A stretch of DNA of 47,701 nt from positions 1 to 47,701 of the forward strand of contig JAOSJK010000056.1 in assembly GCA_027494135.1 (NCBI GenBank). Reading direction: 5' to 3'. The notes under the pieces were generated by a model. That model had not been told where the DNA came from and did no database searches. It worked only from the letters and a program-made list of their open reading frames with translations. Shown here in pieces: positions 17,145-26,584 of this stretch; position 1 is the stretch's first letter; every line of letters begins with the position of its first letter. The position numbers and the translations under genes are program-made. Origin of the DNA: Acidimicrobiia bacterium. Its GTDB lineage: Bacteria; Actinomycetota; Acidimicrobiia; IMCC26256; PALSA-610.

Positions 17145-17816
17145 GTGACCGCTCCACGAACCGCGCCTCGGTCCGATACCCCGTCGTCCAACGGGCAGGG
17201 TGCTCGACGCGGTGTTGACGTTCGCCCGCCGGGCCGGCGAGTGCGAGTTCCTGAGCTTGCGATCGGTGTCTTGGTCATGGCCGTGTTCGCGCTGGGAGCA
17301 GTACTGTGGCACTTGAGCGCCGTCGAGAAGGTTCCTGCACTCGTCGTGGCGTCGAGTGTCGAACGGGGCGAGGTGATCGACGCGAGCGACGTCCGGGTCG
17401 CGTACGTGTCGAGCGACGATGCCCTGGCCCGCCTCGACGGCTCACAGATCGACCGAGTGGTGGGCCGCGTCGCCCTGGTCGATCTGGCTGAGGGAACGCT
17501 GCTCACGACCTCGGTGATCGCCGATGCTGCCACGGTCCAGGACGGCGATGGAGTGGTCGGCCTCTCCCTCGACCCTGGTGCCTACCCCGCACGTGGACTC
17601 GCCCCGGGTGATCGCGTCAACGTCGTTCGTTCAGCCGACGTCGCCGACCTCGACGCGGACCCGGCGGTCATCGCTGGCAACGCGACCGTGTTCGCCGTCG
17701 ATGAGCTGGCCAGCGACCGGCTCCTCGTATCGGTGCTGGCACCCGAGGCTGATGCTGAGGCAGTCGCCGCCGCGGCGAGCGCCGGGGGCCTACGGCTGGT
17801 GCTGGTGTCGCCATGA
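17145..17816 (+). CDS. SAF-domain (CpaB/RcpC-like) membrane protein
   Basis: A protein of 223 residues with an N-terminal transmembrane segment (near 40-60, ELAIGVLVMAVFALGAVLW) and a SAF domain (VERGEVIDASDVRVAYV, then GRVALVDLAEGTLLT) as in CpaB/FlgA-type proteins of Tad pilus systems. The start GTG 17145 follows the probable stop of the preceding gene by 2 nt; as sequenced the two are fused in frame. Its stop overlaps the TadZ-like ATG. In the Tad system CpaB is envelope-associated. Confidence 0.8.
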   Translation: MTAPRTAPRSDTPSSNGQGARRGVDVRPPGRRVRVPELAIGVLVMAVFALGAVLWHLSAVEKVPALVVASSVERGEVIDASDVRVAYVSSDDALARLDGSQIDRVVGRVALVDLAEGTLLTTSVIADAATVQDGDGVVGLSLDPGAYPARGLAPGDRVNVVRSADVADLDADPAVIAGNATVFAVDELASDRLLVSVLAPEADAEAVAAAASAGGLRLVLVSP

Positions 17817-18522
17817 AGGTCGTCAGCCTCGCGTCTGTCCGGGGTGCGCCAGGGGTGACGACCACGGCGATCTTGCTCGCGTCGACGTTCACCGATGGCC
17901 TGCTGGTCGAGGCTGACCTCGACGGCGGCGTGCTCGCGGTCCGCTATGGGCTCGGTCGTGAACCTGGGCTGACGACGTTCGCCGCCGGCGGGCCCGACGC
18001 TGACGGCGGGTGGCGAGCACACGCGCAGGATGCCGGTGGCGTCCCGGTGCTGGTGGGTCCCGACGCTCCAGGTGCGAGCACGTCGATGTGGCGGACCGCT
18101 GGGGAGCGGATCACGCACAAGCTCGTCGCCGCCGACGGGGTCGTGGTCGTCGATGCGGGGCGGCTCCGCTCACCGGTGCCGATCGTGGCCGCCTCCGATC
18201 TCCTGGCCGTCCTCGCGAACCCGGTCGCCGATCAGCTCGTTGCGTTGACCCATCTCGTGCCGACACTGCGCCAGGAGGTCCGGGGCGGGTGGCGGTTGTG
18301 CTCGTCGGTGACGGCCCCTACGGGGTGGGCGACGTCGAGCGGTCCGTCGGAGTGCCGGTCATCGGTCAACTGCCGAACGACCCCGATGCCGCGGAAGCGC
18401 TGCGGGTGGGCGGCTCCCGTTCCCGTCTGGCCCGTTCCCGCCTCGCCCGTGCGGTGGGTGCCCTTGGCGGCGAGCTGAGTTCAGCGCTGCTCGAGCTGAC
18501 CACAGCGGGGGCGGCGTCATGA
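17813..18522 (+). CDS. tadZ: TadZ/CpaE-like MinD-family ATPase, frameshifted
   Basis: Localisation ATPase of the Tad system, about 236 residues. The N-terminus KVVSLASVRGAPGVTTTAI is the deviant Walker A region in which the usual lysine is missing, a feature often seen in TadZ-like proteins. VVVVDAGRL is the Walker B-like strand. A frameshift near 18275-18295 separates it from the C-terminal part (VAVVLVGDGPYGVGDVERS to ELTTAGAAS). The joined protein has normal length. ATG 17813 overlaps the SAF gene stop, and its stop overlaps the TadA start. Confidence 0.78.
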
Positions 18523-19870
18523 CCACGATGCTGAACGGCTCGGACCCGTGGCAGCGCGACGGCGTCGACCCGGCGCTTGTCGCGGCTCTGCATCACCGCG
18601 TCGGCGAGGCGTTGACCGCGGCGCATGTGGCGCATGAGGAAGCAGGCCGTGGGCGGTTCTCTCCAGCCGATGAACGTGCGCTGGCCCGCAAGTTGGTGAC
18701 CGACGAGCTGCGCAAGCTGGCAGCCTCCGCGTACGCAGGCGGGCGGGAGCCCCTCGATGAGGCCACCGAAGCGAAGGTCACCGCGGCGGTGCTCGACCGC
18801 ATCCACGGGCTCGCCCGCCTCCAACCATTGCTGGATGACCCGGACATCCGGGACATCCACATCTCGGGCGCGCAGCGGGTGTGGCTCAACCTGCGAGATG
18901 GCACGAAGGTCCGTGGTCCGGCCGTGGCGGACTCCGATGAGGACCTGGTCGAGCTGATCTCCACCGCGGCGCGGCGCATCGGTCGCAGCGAGCGTCGCTG
19001 GGACCACGCGCATCCGGAGCTGAACTTGCAGCTGCCGAACGGTGACCGCCTTCATGCCCTCATGGCGGTGTCGGGTCGCCCGACGGTGACGATCCGCCGC
19101 CACGACTTCGACATCCACCGCGTGTCCCAGCTCGTCGACCGTGGCGTGTGCGACGACCTGACGGCCAGCTTCCTGTCCGCAGCGGTGCGGGCTCGGGCCA
19201 ACATCATCGTGGCGGGCGGCACCGGCACGGGAAGACCACCACGTTGCGGTGTCTCATCAACGAGATCCCAGCCGACGAGCGCCTCATCACCGTCGAGGAC
19301 TCCTTGGAGATCGGCCTCGAGCGGTTCGAAGACCTGCACCCGGACCACGAGACGCTCGAAGCCCGCGAGGCCAACACCGAAGGCGTCGGCTCGTTCACGC
19401 TCGCGGAGCTCGTCCGCTCCGCGCTGCGTATGGACCCGCAACGGGTCATCGTCGGTGAGGTTCGTGGCGCCGAGGTCCTCCCGATGCTGCTCGCCATGAG
19501 CCAGGGCAACGACGGCTCCATGTGCTCGATCCACGCGGACTCCTCGAAGGGGGTGTTCGGGCGTCTCGCCATGTACGCAGCCATGACCCCCGAGCGACTG
19601 GTCCCGGACGTCACCAACCTGCTGGTCGCCAACGCCGTCGATCTGATCGTGCACCTCGGGTGGGTCAACGGCGAACGCCGCGTGACCAGCGTGCGACAGG
19701 TCGTGGGCAGCGTCGAGGGCGGCCAGGTCGTCTCCAACGAACTGTGGCGACCTGACGCATCCGGCTCCGGTGTCCCGGCCGCACCACCCACACCGGAGTT
19801 CGCCGCGCAGCTCGAGGTGCACGGCTTCGACGCGACCGCCCACGCCGCCGCCCAGGGGTGGTGGCGATGA
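18519..19870 (+). CDS. tadA: TadA/CpaF-family secretion ATPase, frameshifted in Walker A
   Basis: Type II/IV secretion hexameric ATPase that would power Flp-like pilin assembly. Visible features are the helical N-terminus, the DPDIRDIHISG segment, Walker A GGTGTGKTT, the Asp box (ITVEDSLEI), Walker B/ExxR (IVGEVRGAE) and the His box (MCSIHADS). The frame breaks exactly in Walker A, near 19228-19232: adding one G restores GGTGTGKTTTLR. That is good evidence for a sequencing deletion, since the rest is fully conserved. The product is about 450 residues. Stop and next ATG overlap (ATGA). Confidence 0.9.
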
Positions 19871-20730
19871 GCACCGTCGTCTTCGCCGCACTCGCCGCGG
19901 GCACCGCCCTCGGGCTGCTGTTGATCCTCGCCGGGCTCACTGGCCGCCAGCTCTTCGACGCCCCCTCCGGCTACCTCCACCGCGCGCGATCCAGCTCGCT
20001 CCTGCCGAAGGTGGCGATCGCAGCCGTCGCCGCGCTCTTGGCCATGGCCGCGACGGGATGGCTCGTCGGCGGGATCCTGGCCGCGGTGGCGGTGCTCGTG
20101 TTGCCCGGCATCCTCGGCGGGAAGGCCGCGCGGCAGCAGGCCATCGACCGCACCGAGGCCATTGCGTCGTGGACCGAGATGATCCGCGACTCGATCGTCG
20201 CCGCCTCCGGCCTCGAAGAAGCGATCGTCGCCACCGCGCCAGTCGCGCCACCTCCGATCTCCAGCGAGGTGCGCACGATGGTGCGACGTCTCGACCACGA
20301 ACGACTCCCCGAGGCGCTGGTCGCCTTCGGCGAGGACCTCAACCACCCCTCCGGCGACCTGGTCGTCGCGGCCCTCGTGATCGCCTCCCGCATGGAAGCC
20401 GCCGATCTCTCCGGGCTCCTGTCCCGCCTCGCGGAGGCCACCCGTGGGGACGCTCGGATGCGCATCCGAGTGGAGGTCGGCAGGACCCGCGTCCGAACCG
20501 CCACGAAGGTGATCGTCGGCGTCGTGATCGCCGCGGTGCTGTTCCTCGCCATCGCCAACCGCGACTACCTCACCGTCTACGACAGCGCCGGGGGCCAGAT
20601 CATGTTGGCGATCGTCGGCGGCATCTTCGCTGCCGGCGGCTGGCTCCTCACCCGCATGGCCGACATCGAGCTGCCCGAACGGTTCACGGCACGCGCTGGA
20701 GGCCCCGGCCGCATCGGAGCCGAGACATGA
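19867..20730 (+). CDS. tadB: TadB-like inner-membrane protein (T2SS F domain)
   Basis: A 287-residue integral membrane protein with N-terminal membrane segments (about residues 4-24 and 38-82), a cytoplasmic GspF-type domain (DRTEAIASWTEMIRDSIVAA, a signature of TadB) and two C-terminal membrane segments. It would form the platform of the pilus machine with the TadC-like protein. Overlapping start and stop codons with both neighbours show tight coupling. The frame is intact. Confidence 0.86.
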   Translation: MSTVVFAALAAGTALGLLLILAGLTGRQLFDAPSGYLHRARSSSLLPKVAIAAVAALLAMAATGWLVGGILAAVAVLVLPGILGGKAARQQAIDRTEAIASWTEMIRDSIVAASGLEEAIVATAPVAPPPISSEVRTMVRRLDHERLPEALVAFGEDLNHPSGDLVVAALVIASRMEAADLSGLLSRLAEATRGDARMRIRVEVGRTRVRTATKVIVGVVIAAVLFLAIANRDYLTVYDSAGGQIMLAIVGGIFAAGGWLLTRMADIELPERFTARAGGPGRIGAET

Positions 20731-21637
20731 CCGCCGTGGTCATGGTCCTGCTCGGCGCCGGTGTCGGGCTCGGCGTGTTGCTCACGTGGCGAGCACTCGC
20801 CCCCGGCCTCCGAGCATCGACGCGGTCCTCGCCGGACTGGCCCGTCCTGGCATCGCGATCGACACCACGGCCGCCGCAACGCACGACCAGTTCGATCGGA
20901 TCGGTAGCACGGCGCGCCGCGTGGTCGAGGCGCTTGGCTACGACGCCGAACGCCATCACCAGGAGCTCGAGCTGGTCGGGCGCACACCGGAACGGCACGC
21001 GTTCGACAAGCTCCTCGGAGCGGTCGCCGGGCTCCTCGTGCCGAACCTCGCCGCCACTGCTCTGGTCGTCATGGGGATCCCTGCTCCCCTCGGACTCATC
21101 GCCATCTTCTCGGTGGTCACCGCCGTTGCTGGGTTCCTCATGCCCGACATGCTGCTGCGAGACGAAGCGGACAAGCGCAGGCGCGCGTTCCGCCACACCC
21201 TGTCCTCTTACCTGGACCTCGTGAACGTGCTGCTCGCTGGCGGGGCGGGCATCGAGACCGCGCTCCACGCGGCGGCGGACGCCGGGGATGGTTGGGGTTA
21301 CCAGACCATCCGAGCTGAGCTGCGACGCGCCCGGCTCACCGGCCAGTCCCCATGGGACACGTTCGCTCAGCTCGACGCGCGCCTCGGCATCAACGAGCTC
21401 GCCGAACTCGCCGCCAGCGTGTCGCTCGCCGGATCGCACGGCGCGCGCATCCGCGCCTCGCTCGCAGCGAAGGCCGACACGCTCCGAGGTCACCAGGTCG
21501 CGGAGACCGAAGCCGCGGCCGAGGCCGCCACAGAACGCATGACGGTCCCCGTCGCCGTGTTGCTGTTCGGGTTCCTCGTGTTCATCGCCTATCCGGCGGT
21601 CGTCCAGATCACCTCGGTCAGCGGACCCCAGCCCTGA
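20727..21637 (+). CDS. tadC: TadC-like inner-membrane protein, frameshifted
   Basis: The second GspF-family platform protein, about 303 residues. The first membrane segment (MTAVVMVLLGAGVGLGVLL) is in one frame and the rest (RPPSIDAVLAGLARPG onward) in another; the switch is near 20800-20812, at a C-rich stretch, and is probably a sequencing indel. Conserved TadC features are SSYLDLVNVLLAGGAGIETAL and the C-terminal membrane segment (VAVLLFGFLVFIAYPAV). ATG 20727 overlaps the TadB stop. Confidence 0.85.
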
Positions 21638-21665
21638 ACGGAGCCAACACCACAAGGAGGCCACC

Positions 21666-21869
21666 ATGCCCGACCCACAACTGCTCTTCGCCTACTGCTG
21701 CGCGAGGCTCGGCATCGACCCGCACGACGAACGAGGGATGACCACGACCGAGGTCGCCGTCATCACTTTCCTCCTCGTCGGCGCGGCCATCGTCGTGCTC
21801 GGCATCATCTACAACGCCGCGAAGGGCAACGCCGACAACATCCCCACGCCCGAGCAGCCCGGCGGCTGA
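21666..21869 (+). CDS. Flp-like prepilin
   Basis: A 67-residue small pilin candidate. The prepilin cleavage motif is visible: DERG then MTTTEVAVITF, with Glu at +5, followed by one hydrophobic segment and a short hydrophilic tail. This is the expected pattern for a class III (Flp/TadE-type) prepilin. A ribosome site AAGGAGG precedes the ATG. No prepilin peptidase gene is seen in the window, so processing would need a host enzyme. Confidence 0.75.
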   Translation: MPDPQLLFAYCCARLGIDPHDERGMTTTEVAVITFLLVGAAIVVLGIIYNAAKGNADNIPTPEQPGG

Positions 21870-21876
21870 GGCCACG

Positions 21877-22263
21877 ATGGGCCGCAGGGTGCGTGACGAA
21901 CGAGGGATGACGACCATCCAGGTCGCCATCCTCTTCCCGGTCGTCCTGTTCTGGATCATGCTCATCGTCCAGTACGGGCTGTGGTGGCACGCCAAACAGG
22001 TCGCCAACGCTGCCGCCGCCGAGGCGGTCGACGCCGCCCAGGTCTCGACCGGCAGCGCCCGCGACGGCGAAGACGCCGCCGCGTCCTACCTCGCGCAGTC
22101 CGGGAACCTCGACAACATCACCGTCACCGTGTCGCGCGAACCGACCGTGGTCACCGTCGAAGTCCGCGGCGAAGCACCGCAACTCGTCCCCGGGTTCGCA
22201 TGGTCGGTCACCGCCCGCAGCACCGCACCGGTCGAACGCTTCATCCCCGAGCCAGAACGATGA
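21877..22263 (+). CDS. TadE-like pseudopilin
   Basis: A 128-residue protein with leader RRVRDERG, cleavage before MTTIQVAILFPVVLFW, then one membrane segment and a periplasmic-type domain (AAAEAVDAAQVSTG) typical of TadE. The +5 position is Gln, not Glu, which is unusual for prepilin processing. Its stop overlaps the next ATG. Confidence 0.78.
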   Translation: MGRRVRDERGMTTIQVAILFPVVLFWIMLIVQYGLWWHAKQVANAAAAEAVDAAQVSTGSARDGEDAAASYLAQSGNLDNITVTVSREPTVVTVEVRGEAPQLVPGFAWSVTARSTAPVERFIPEPER

Positions 22264-22685
22264 TCCTCCCGGCTCGCCTGCGCGACGAACGAGGATCCAT
22301 CGCCGTCGAGGTCGCGGTCATCGCACCCGCGCTGTTGTTCCTCATGCTCCTCGTCGTCTACGCGGGCAAGGTCAGCGAGGCCGACGGCAACGTCGAGCGC
22401 GCCGCCTCCGACGCCGCCCGCGCCGCGTCCCTTCGCCAGCACCCCGGCGACGCAACCGACGACGCGCAGGCCTCCGCCACCGCCAACCTCGCCTCGGCCG
22501 GCGTGCCGTGCCTCACCATCACCACAACCGTCGACACCACCGACTTCGCCCCAGGCGGCACCGTCACTGTCACCGTCCGCTGCGAGGCGTCCATGGCCGA
22601 CGTCACGCTGCTCGGCGTCCCCGGACGCCGCACCTTCACCGCCACAGCCACCGAGGTCATCGACACCTACCGGAGCGGATCGTGA
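22260..22685 (+). CDS. TadE/TadF-like pseudopilin
   Basis: A 141-residue protein with leader LRDERG, then SIAVEVAVIAPALLFLMLLV (Glu at +5), followed by the helical GNVERAASDAARAASLR segment that is common in TadE/F proteins, and a beta-rich C-terminus with one Cys pair (PCLTI, VRCEA). Overlapping start and stop codons link it with both neighbours. Confidence 0.78.
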   Translation: MILPARLRDERGSIAVEVAVIAPALLFLMLLVVYAGKVSEADGNVERAASDAARAASLRQHPGDATDDAQASATANLASAGVPCLTITTTVDTTDFAPGGTVTVTVRCEASMADVTLLGVPGRRTFTATATEVIDTYRSGS

Positions 22686-23080
22686 ACCCCCGCGACGAAC
22701 GAGGCAGCATCACCGCCTTCGTCGCGGTCGTCGCCACCGCACTGGTCCTGGTCGCCGGCATGGCCTACGACGGCGGACAGGTCATCGCCGCCCACAACGC
22801 AGCGCGCAACGACGCCGAACGGGCCGCCCGAGCCGGAGCCCAACAGATCGACCTCGACCACCTCCGCTCCACGAACGAACCACGACTCGACCCCGTCGCC
22901 GCCGAAGCCGCTGCGGTCGCCTACCTCCAACGAGCCGGCGCTACCGGCTCCGCAACCGTCACCGACGCCTCGATCACCGTGACGGTCACGCGAGTCCAAC
23001 CCATGCGGATCATCCCCGGCGCAGACCGGACCATCGTCGTTCGCGAGACCGCCACTGCCGTCGACGAGGCCCAACCATGA
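22682..23080 (+). CDS. TadG-like / Flp-associated pseudopilin
   Basis: A 132-residue protein starting at GTG 22682 (GTGA overlap with the previous stop). Leader NPRDERG, then SITAFVAVVATALVLVAGMA, an N-terminal membrane segment and a VIAAHNAARNDAERAARAGA helix match TadG-like minor pilins. The remainder is a short extracytoplasmic domain. This is the third pseudopilin-like gene in a row. Confidence 0.75.
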   Translation: MNPRDERGSITAFVAVVATALVLVAGMAYDGGQVIAAHNAARNDAERAARAGAQQIDLDHLRSTNEPRLDPVAAEAAAVAYLQRAGATGSATVTDASITVTVTRVQPMRIIPGADRTIVVRETATAVDEAQP

Positions 23081-26000
23081 CCGCCCGCCGATCCGCTCGT
23101 CTCCTACGAGGCATCACCTCGCTGGTGGCGACCCTCCTCCTGCTCGTCGGCGTGCCCGTCCTGCTCGCGACACTCGTGGGCTGGCCGCTCCCCACCACCC
23201 TCCCGAGCGTCGACTCCCTGGAGAACGCTGCGCGCACCGGCATCAGCGACCAGGTCGTCGTCAACACCCTCGCCGTCATCGCATGGCTCGCCTGGGCACA
23301 GCTCGCCCTCGCGCTCATGGTCGAGATCCTCGCCGTCGCCCGAGGACGTCAGCCGATCCGCCTTCCGGTCATTCCCGGCTTCCAGCTCACCGCTGCGCGA
23401 CTCGTCGCCGGTGTGCTGATGATCACGGCCCCCGTGCAACCCGGCCGCGCTCATGCCGTTGCGCCCCAGCCGATACCGGTCGTCGCCGAAGCGGTCGTCG
23501 ACTCCGCAACTCCCGTCGAGCACCCGTTCCTGAACAGCGATGACGGGCAACAGATCAGGCTCATCGGTTTCACCGACGACACCCCGGTGTCCACACCGCC
23601 GACAGGGCACCCGACCGTCACCGTGCAACGCCACGACAGCTACTGGGCCATCGCGGAACGCACACTGGGCGACGGGTTCCGCTGGCAGGAGATCCTCGAC
23701 CTCAACGCGGGGCGCACCCTTCCCGATGGCACCGTCATCGCAGCCGGAGATGACACCCTCCACACCGGCTGGGTTCTCCTGCTCCCCGTCGACGCGACCG
23801 GCGATCCCGCGGCCGCGGTCCCGGCGACCGACCCTGGACAGCCGACATCGGCAGCCACCGAGACTTCGAGCGTCGTGGTGGAGCGGGGCGACAACCTTTG
23901 GGACATCTCCGAAGACCGGCTCGAGGCCGACCTCGGTCGAGAGGCGACGGACGCCGAGGTGGCCCCGTACTGGCAACAGGTGATCGACACCAACGAGGAC
24001 CGCTACGTCCAACCCGGCAACCCCAGCTTGATTCTTCCCGGCCAGGTCATCGACCTCCCTCCCACGGGCCACGAACCGCCCGCCCCGCCATCGCCGACAG
24101 GGCCTCCCCCGGAGGCCGAGGACACACCGGTTCCCGTCGAGCCGCCGACAGAGGTCGAACCCGACACGCATGCACCGGCACCACCCGTCTCATCGACCAC
24201 GTCGACACCGACCACCACGTCCACACCCACGTCGGCGCCGACCACGACATCGGCACCGACCGCGGTCGACGGTGCAGACGAACAGGAGTCGTCCGACTCC
24301 CTGCCCGTCGCGTTGGCGCTGGGAGGGCTCACCAGCATCGCCCTCGCCGTCGGGCTCAAACGACTCATCGATCGCCGCCGACGGCACTACATCCAGAACC
24401 ACGACGGTCAACTCCCCAGCCGCACACCCGACGACCAACGAGAGCTGCACCAGGCGATCGTCGCCCAGGCCGACGAGGAACGCATCGACGACCTACAAGG
24501 AGCGCTCGGACACCTCGCCGCCATCCTCGCCGCAGCCGCCTCCGACAGGCGCCCACGCATGGTCCGCCACGCCGCCGACAGCCTCGAAGTCCTCCTCGAC
24601 CAGCCCGACACCAACGCACCTCCCGGCTGGACCAGCTCCGACGACGGCACCGTCTGGAGCCTCACCGAGCTACCCGACCCAGACGACCTCTACGAAGGGC
24701 CGCTCAGCCCCGCCCCGCTCCTCGTGACCATCGGCCAACCAGAGGACGACGCCCAGCTGTACCTCGACCTCGAAGCAGACGGACTCACCGCCCTAACCGG
24801 CGACCAGACGGTCGCCAAAGACCTCGCGCGTTCCATCCTCACCGAACTGACGCTCAGCCCCCTCGCCGAGACACTGCGCGTCATCGGCATCGGAGACGTG
24901 GTGGATGAGGACGCCAAGGTGCTGGAACACCTCACCGTGGTCGACTCCTGGGACGGCATCGCCGAGGACGTCCGGGCATGGACCACCCAATCGCACGAAG
25001 CGTTGACCGATCAGGCCTGGCCCAACGCCTTCATCGGCCGTGGACACGACCCTGACCACGACGCGCTCGTTCCCATCGCCGTCGTGGCCGACCGTCCGCC
25101 ACCACAGGAACTCGCCGAGGCACTGCGGGCCAGCCAGCCATCCGCCGTCGCCGTGGTGGTCGTCGGAGACTTCGACGCGGCCGTAGCAACCCTGCGCTGC
25201 GAGCCCGACACGCTCAACTTCGATTCCGTCGACCTCGCCTGCACACCCCAGGTCCTCGACGGCGACGAGCTCGCCGACCTCAGCCGGATCGTCGTCGCTG
25301 CTGACAGCCCGGAAGAGCAACTCGTGATGGAGGAGCTGCTCGGCGAGTACGAGAGCATCATGTCGTCCAACGGTTCCACGACCTCGCCGCCCCAACCCAG
25401 CGGCCCCGACGACGAGGAGCAGGACGACACGCCACCGGACTACGACGTCCTCGTGCGGCTGCTCGGCGACATCACCGTGGACGGTGACCGGCCGCTCAAG
25501 CCGAAGGCGACCGCGGTAGTCGCCTACATCGCGCTGAAGAGGTCGGTCAGCACCGAGCGGCTCGAAGAAGCGTGCTGGTTCGGCTCTGACGGCGTCTCCC
25601 ACATCAAGCGACTCCACGACACGATGACCGAGGCGCGGGCAGCGATCGGGTCTCAGCACCTCCCGGCCAACCGCAAGGGCACCTACGTCGCCGGACCGCG
25701 TCTACGCACCGACCTCGAGGTCTTTGACTGGCACGTCCATCGCGCAGCGAACCTCGAACCCGCTGAGGCGATCGTCCACTACCGAGCCGCGCTCGACCTG
25801 GTCACCGGCAAGCCGTTCACGTACGCGAACGTCGCCCGCAACTCCTACGGCTGGGTCGACTTCGAGCACTACGCGACAACCTGGGAGCAACGAGTTGCCG
25901 GGATCGCGCAAGCGTGCTCTGCGATCCAACTCGACCTCGGTGAGGCGGCCGAGGCGATCTCCATGCTCCGCGGGATCGCTCATGCGATCCCGCTCAACAG

Positions 26001-26169
26001 TGGGGTGGTCGAATCCCTGATGCGGGCGCACATCGCCGCCGACGACCGCGCTGGAGCCGAGAAGGTCTACAAGGAACACGCCGCCGCTCTCGCCCAAGCC
26101 AAGCTCGGCGATCCCGCTGACTCGATCGAAGAACTCCGCCTCGATGTTCTGCGGTCGGGGGGAGGGTGA
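23077..26169 (+). CDS. Membrane protein with two LysM domains and a C-terminal BTAD (SARP-type) domain
   Basis: A 1030-residue uninterrupted protein, last in the operon. Membrane segments lie near residues 12-32, 62-85 and 108-122. LysM 1 (about 177-236; TVQRHDSYWAIAERTLG) and LysM 2 (about 264-325; VVERGDNLWDISEDRL) should bind peptidoglycan. A Pro/Thr-rich linker and another membrane segment (about 407-430) follow. A cytoplasmic region leads to a bacterial transcriptional activator domain (about 790-1030: VLVRLLGDITVDG, LKPKATAVVAYIALK, DLEVFDWHVHRA), as in SARP regulators, including the winged-helix-like part. It could couple wall state or pilus assembly to signalling. The architecture is known among actinobacterial Tad-linked loci in general, but the function is unproven. 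Confidence 0.82.
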   Translation: MTARRSARLLRGITSLVATLLLLVGVPVLLATLVGWPLPTTLPSVDSLENAARTGISDQVVVNTLAVIAWLAWAQLALALMVEILAVARGRQPIRLPVIPGFQLTAARLVAGVLMITAPVQPGRAHAVAPQPIPVVAEAVVDSATPVEHPFLNSDDGQQIRLIGFTDDTPVSTPPTGHPTVTVQRHDSYWAIAERTLGDGFRWQEILDLNAGRTLPDGTVIAAGDDTLHTGWVLLLPVDATGDPAAAVPATDPGQPTSAATETSSVVVERGDNLWDISEDRLEADLGREATDAEVAPYWQQVIDTNEDRYVQPGNPSLILPGQVIDLPPTGHEPPAPPSPTGPPPEAEDTPVPVEPPTEVEPDTHAPAPPVSSTTSTPTTTSTPTSAPTTTSAPTAVDGADEQESSDSLPVALALGGLTSIALAVGLKRLIDRRRRHYIQNHDGQLPSRTPDDQRELHQAIVAQADEERIDDLQGALGHLAAILAAAASDRRPRMVRHAADSLEVLLDQPDTNAPPGWTSSDDGTVWSLTELPDPDDLYEGPLSPAPLLVTIGQPEDDAQLYLDLEADGLTALTGDQTVAKDLARSILTELTLSPLAETLRVIGIGDVVDEDAKVLEHLTVVDSWDGIAEDVRAWTTQSHEALTDQAWPNAFIGRGHDPDHDALVPIAVVADRPPPQELAEALRASQPSAVAVVVVGDFDAAVATLRCEPDTLNFDSVDLACTPQVLDGDELADLSRIVVAADSPEEQLVMEELLGEYESIMSSNGSTTSPPQPSGPDDEEQDDTPPDYDVLVRLLGDITVDGDRPLKPKATAVVAYIALKRSVSTERLEEACWFGSDGVSHIKRLHDTMTEARAAIGSQHLPANRKGTYVAGPRLRTDLEVFDWHVHRAANLEPAEAIVHYRAALDLVTGKPFTYANVARNSYGWVDFEHYATTWEQRVAGIAQACSAIQLDLGEAAEAISMLRGIAHAIPLNSGVVESLMRAHIAADDRAGAEKVYKEHAAALAQAKLGDPADSIEELRLDVLRSGGG

Positions 26170-26199
26170 CGCTTGGCGCGGGCTTGACCGGGAAGGCTC

Positions 26200-26538
26200 C
26201 TACAGCCTGACGAGCTCTGGCGCGACAGCCTGCGTTGAGTCGAACTCGAAACCGATCACGGCGTGGCCATCGAGAGCTTCGGCGAGGCGGCGCAAGGTGT
26301 CGGTGCCGCTGCGGTGTTGGCCGCTCTCGATGCGGAGACCACCGACTTGGTGGTGCTCATCCGTTCGGCGAGCTCCTGCTGGGTCAACCCGAGCTGGGCT
26401 CGCCGCATGATGACGACGCGCGATCTCCTCGAAGGGACGCAGCCGGTCCTGGGTCTCCTGGAACTTGCGGCTGCGGGCGCGGCGCTGCTCGTTGTGCGCC
26501 TCGACGCTGGTTCCGATGCGACTGTTGTTCTTCGCCAT
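26200..26538 (-). CDS. higA: HigA-like XRE antitoxin, two compensating frameshifts
   Basis: XRE-family DNA-binding antitoxin of about 112 residues. The N-terminus (AKNNSRIGTSVEAHNEQRRA) and C-terminus (SGQHRSGTDTLRRLAEAL) are in one frame. The helix-turn-helix between them reads best in another frame (RAQLGLTQQELAERM, STTKSVVS), so one indel near 26430 and a compensating one near 26337 occur. Start ATG 26538 follows GAGAGGTGA. It partners the toxin upstream, and the pair is toxin-first like other HigBA loci. Confidence 0.7.
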   Translation of the reverse strand: MAKNNSRIGTSVEAHNEQRRARSRKFQETQDRLRPFEEIARRHHAASPARVDPAGARRTDEHHQVGGLRIESGQHRSGTDTLRRLAEALDGHAVIGFEFDSTQAVAPELVRL

Positions 26539-26584
26539 GGCGGTCACCTCTCGGATCAGGTTAGCAGTTCTGCGAACCGTGACA

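Noticed and set aside
17784..17793. A further GGGCCTACG inside the SAF gene just before TadZ
   Set aside because: It lies in coding sequence, has no upstream GAAGTT-like box and no start codon at the 5-nt distance, so I treat it as chance.
19204..20346. Long minus-strand open frame opposite TadA and TadB
   Set aside because: It conflicts with conserved ATPase and GspF motifs on the plus strand and has low-complexity composition.
23104..24171. Minus-strand open frame opposite the LysM-BTAD gene
   Set aside because: Shadow frame of an intact 1030-codon gene with clear domains.
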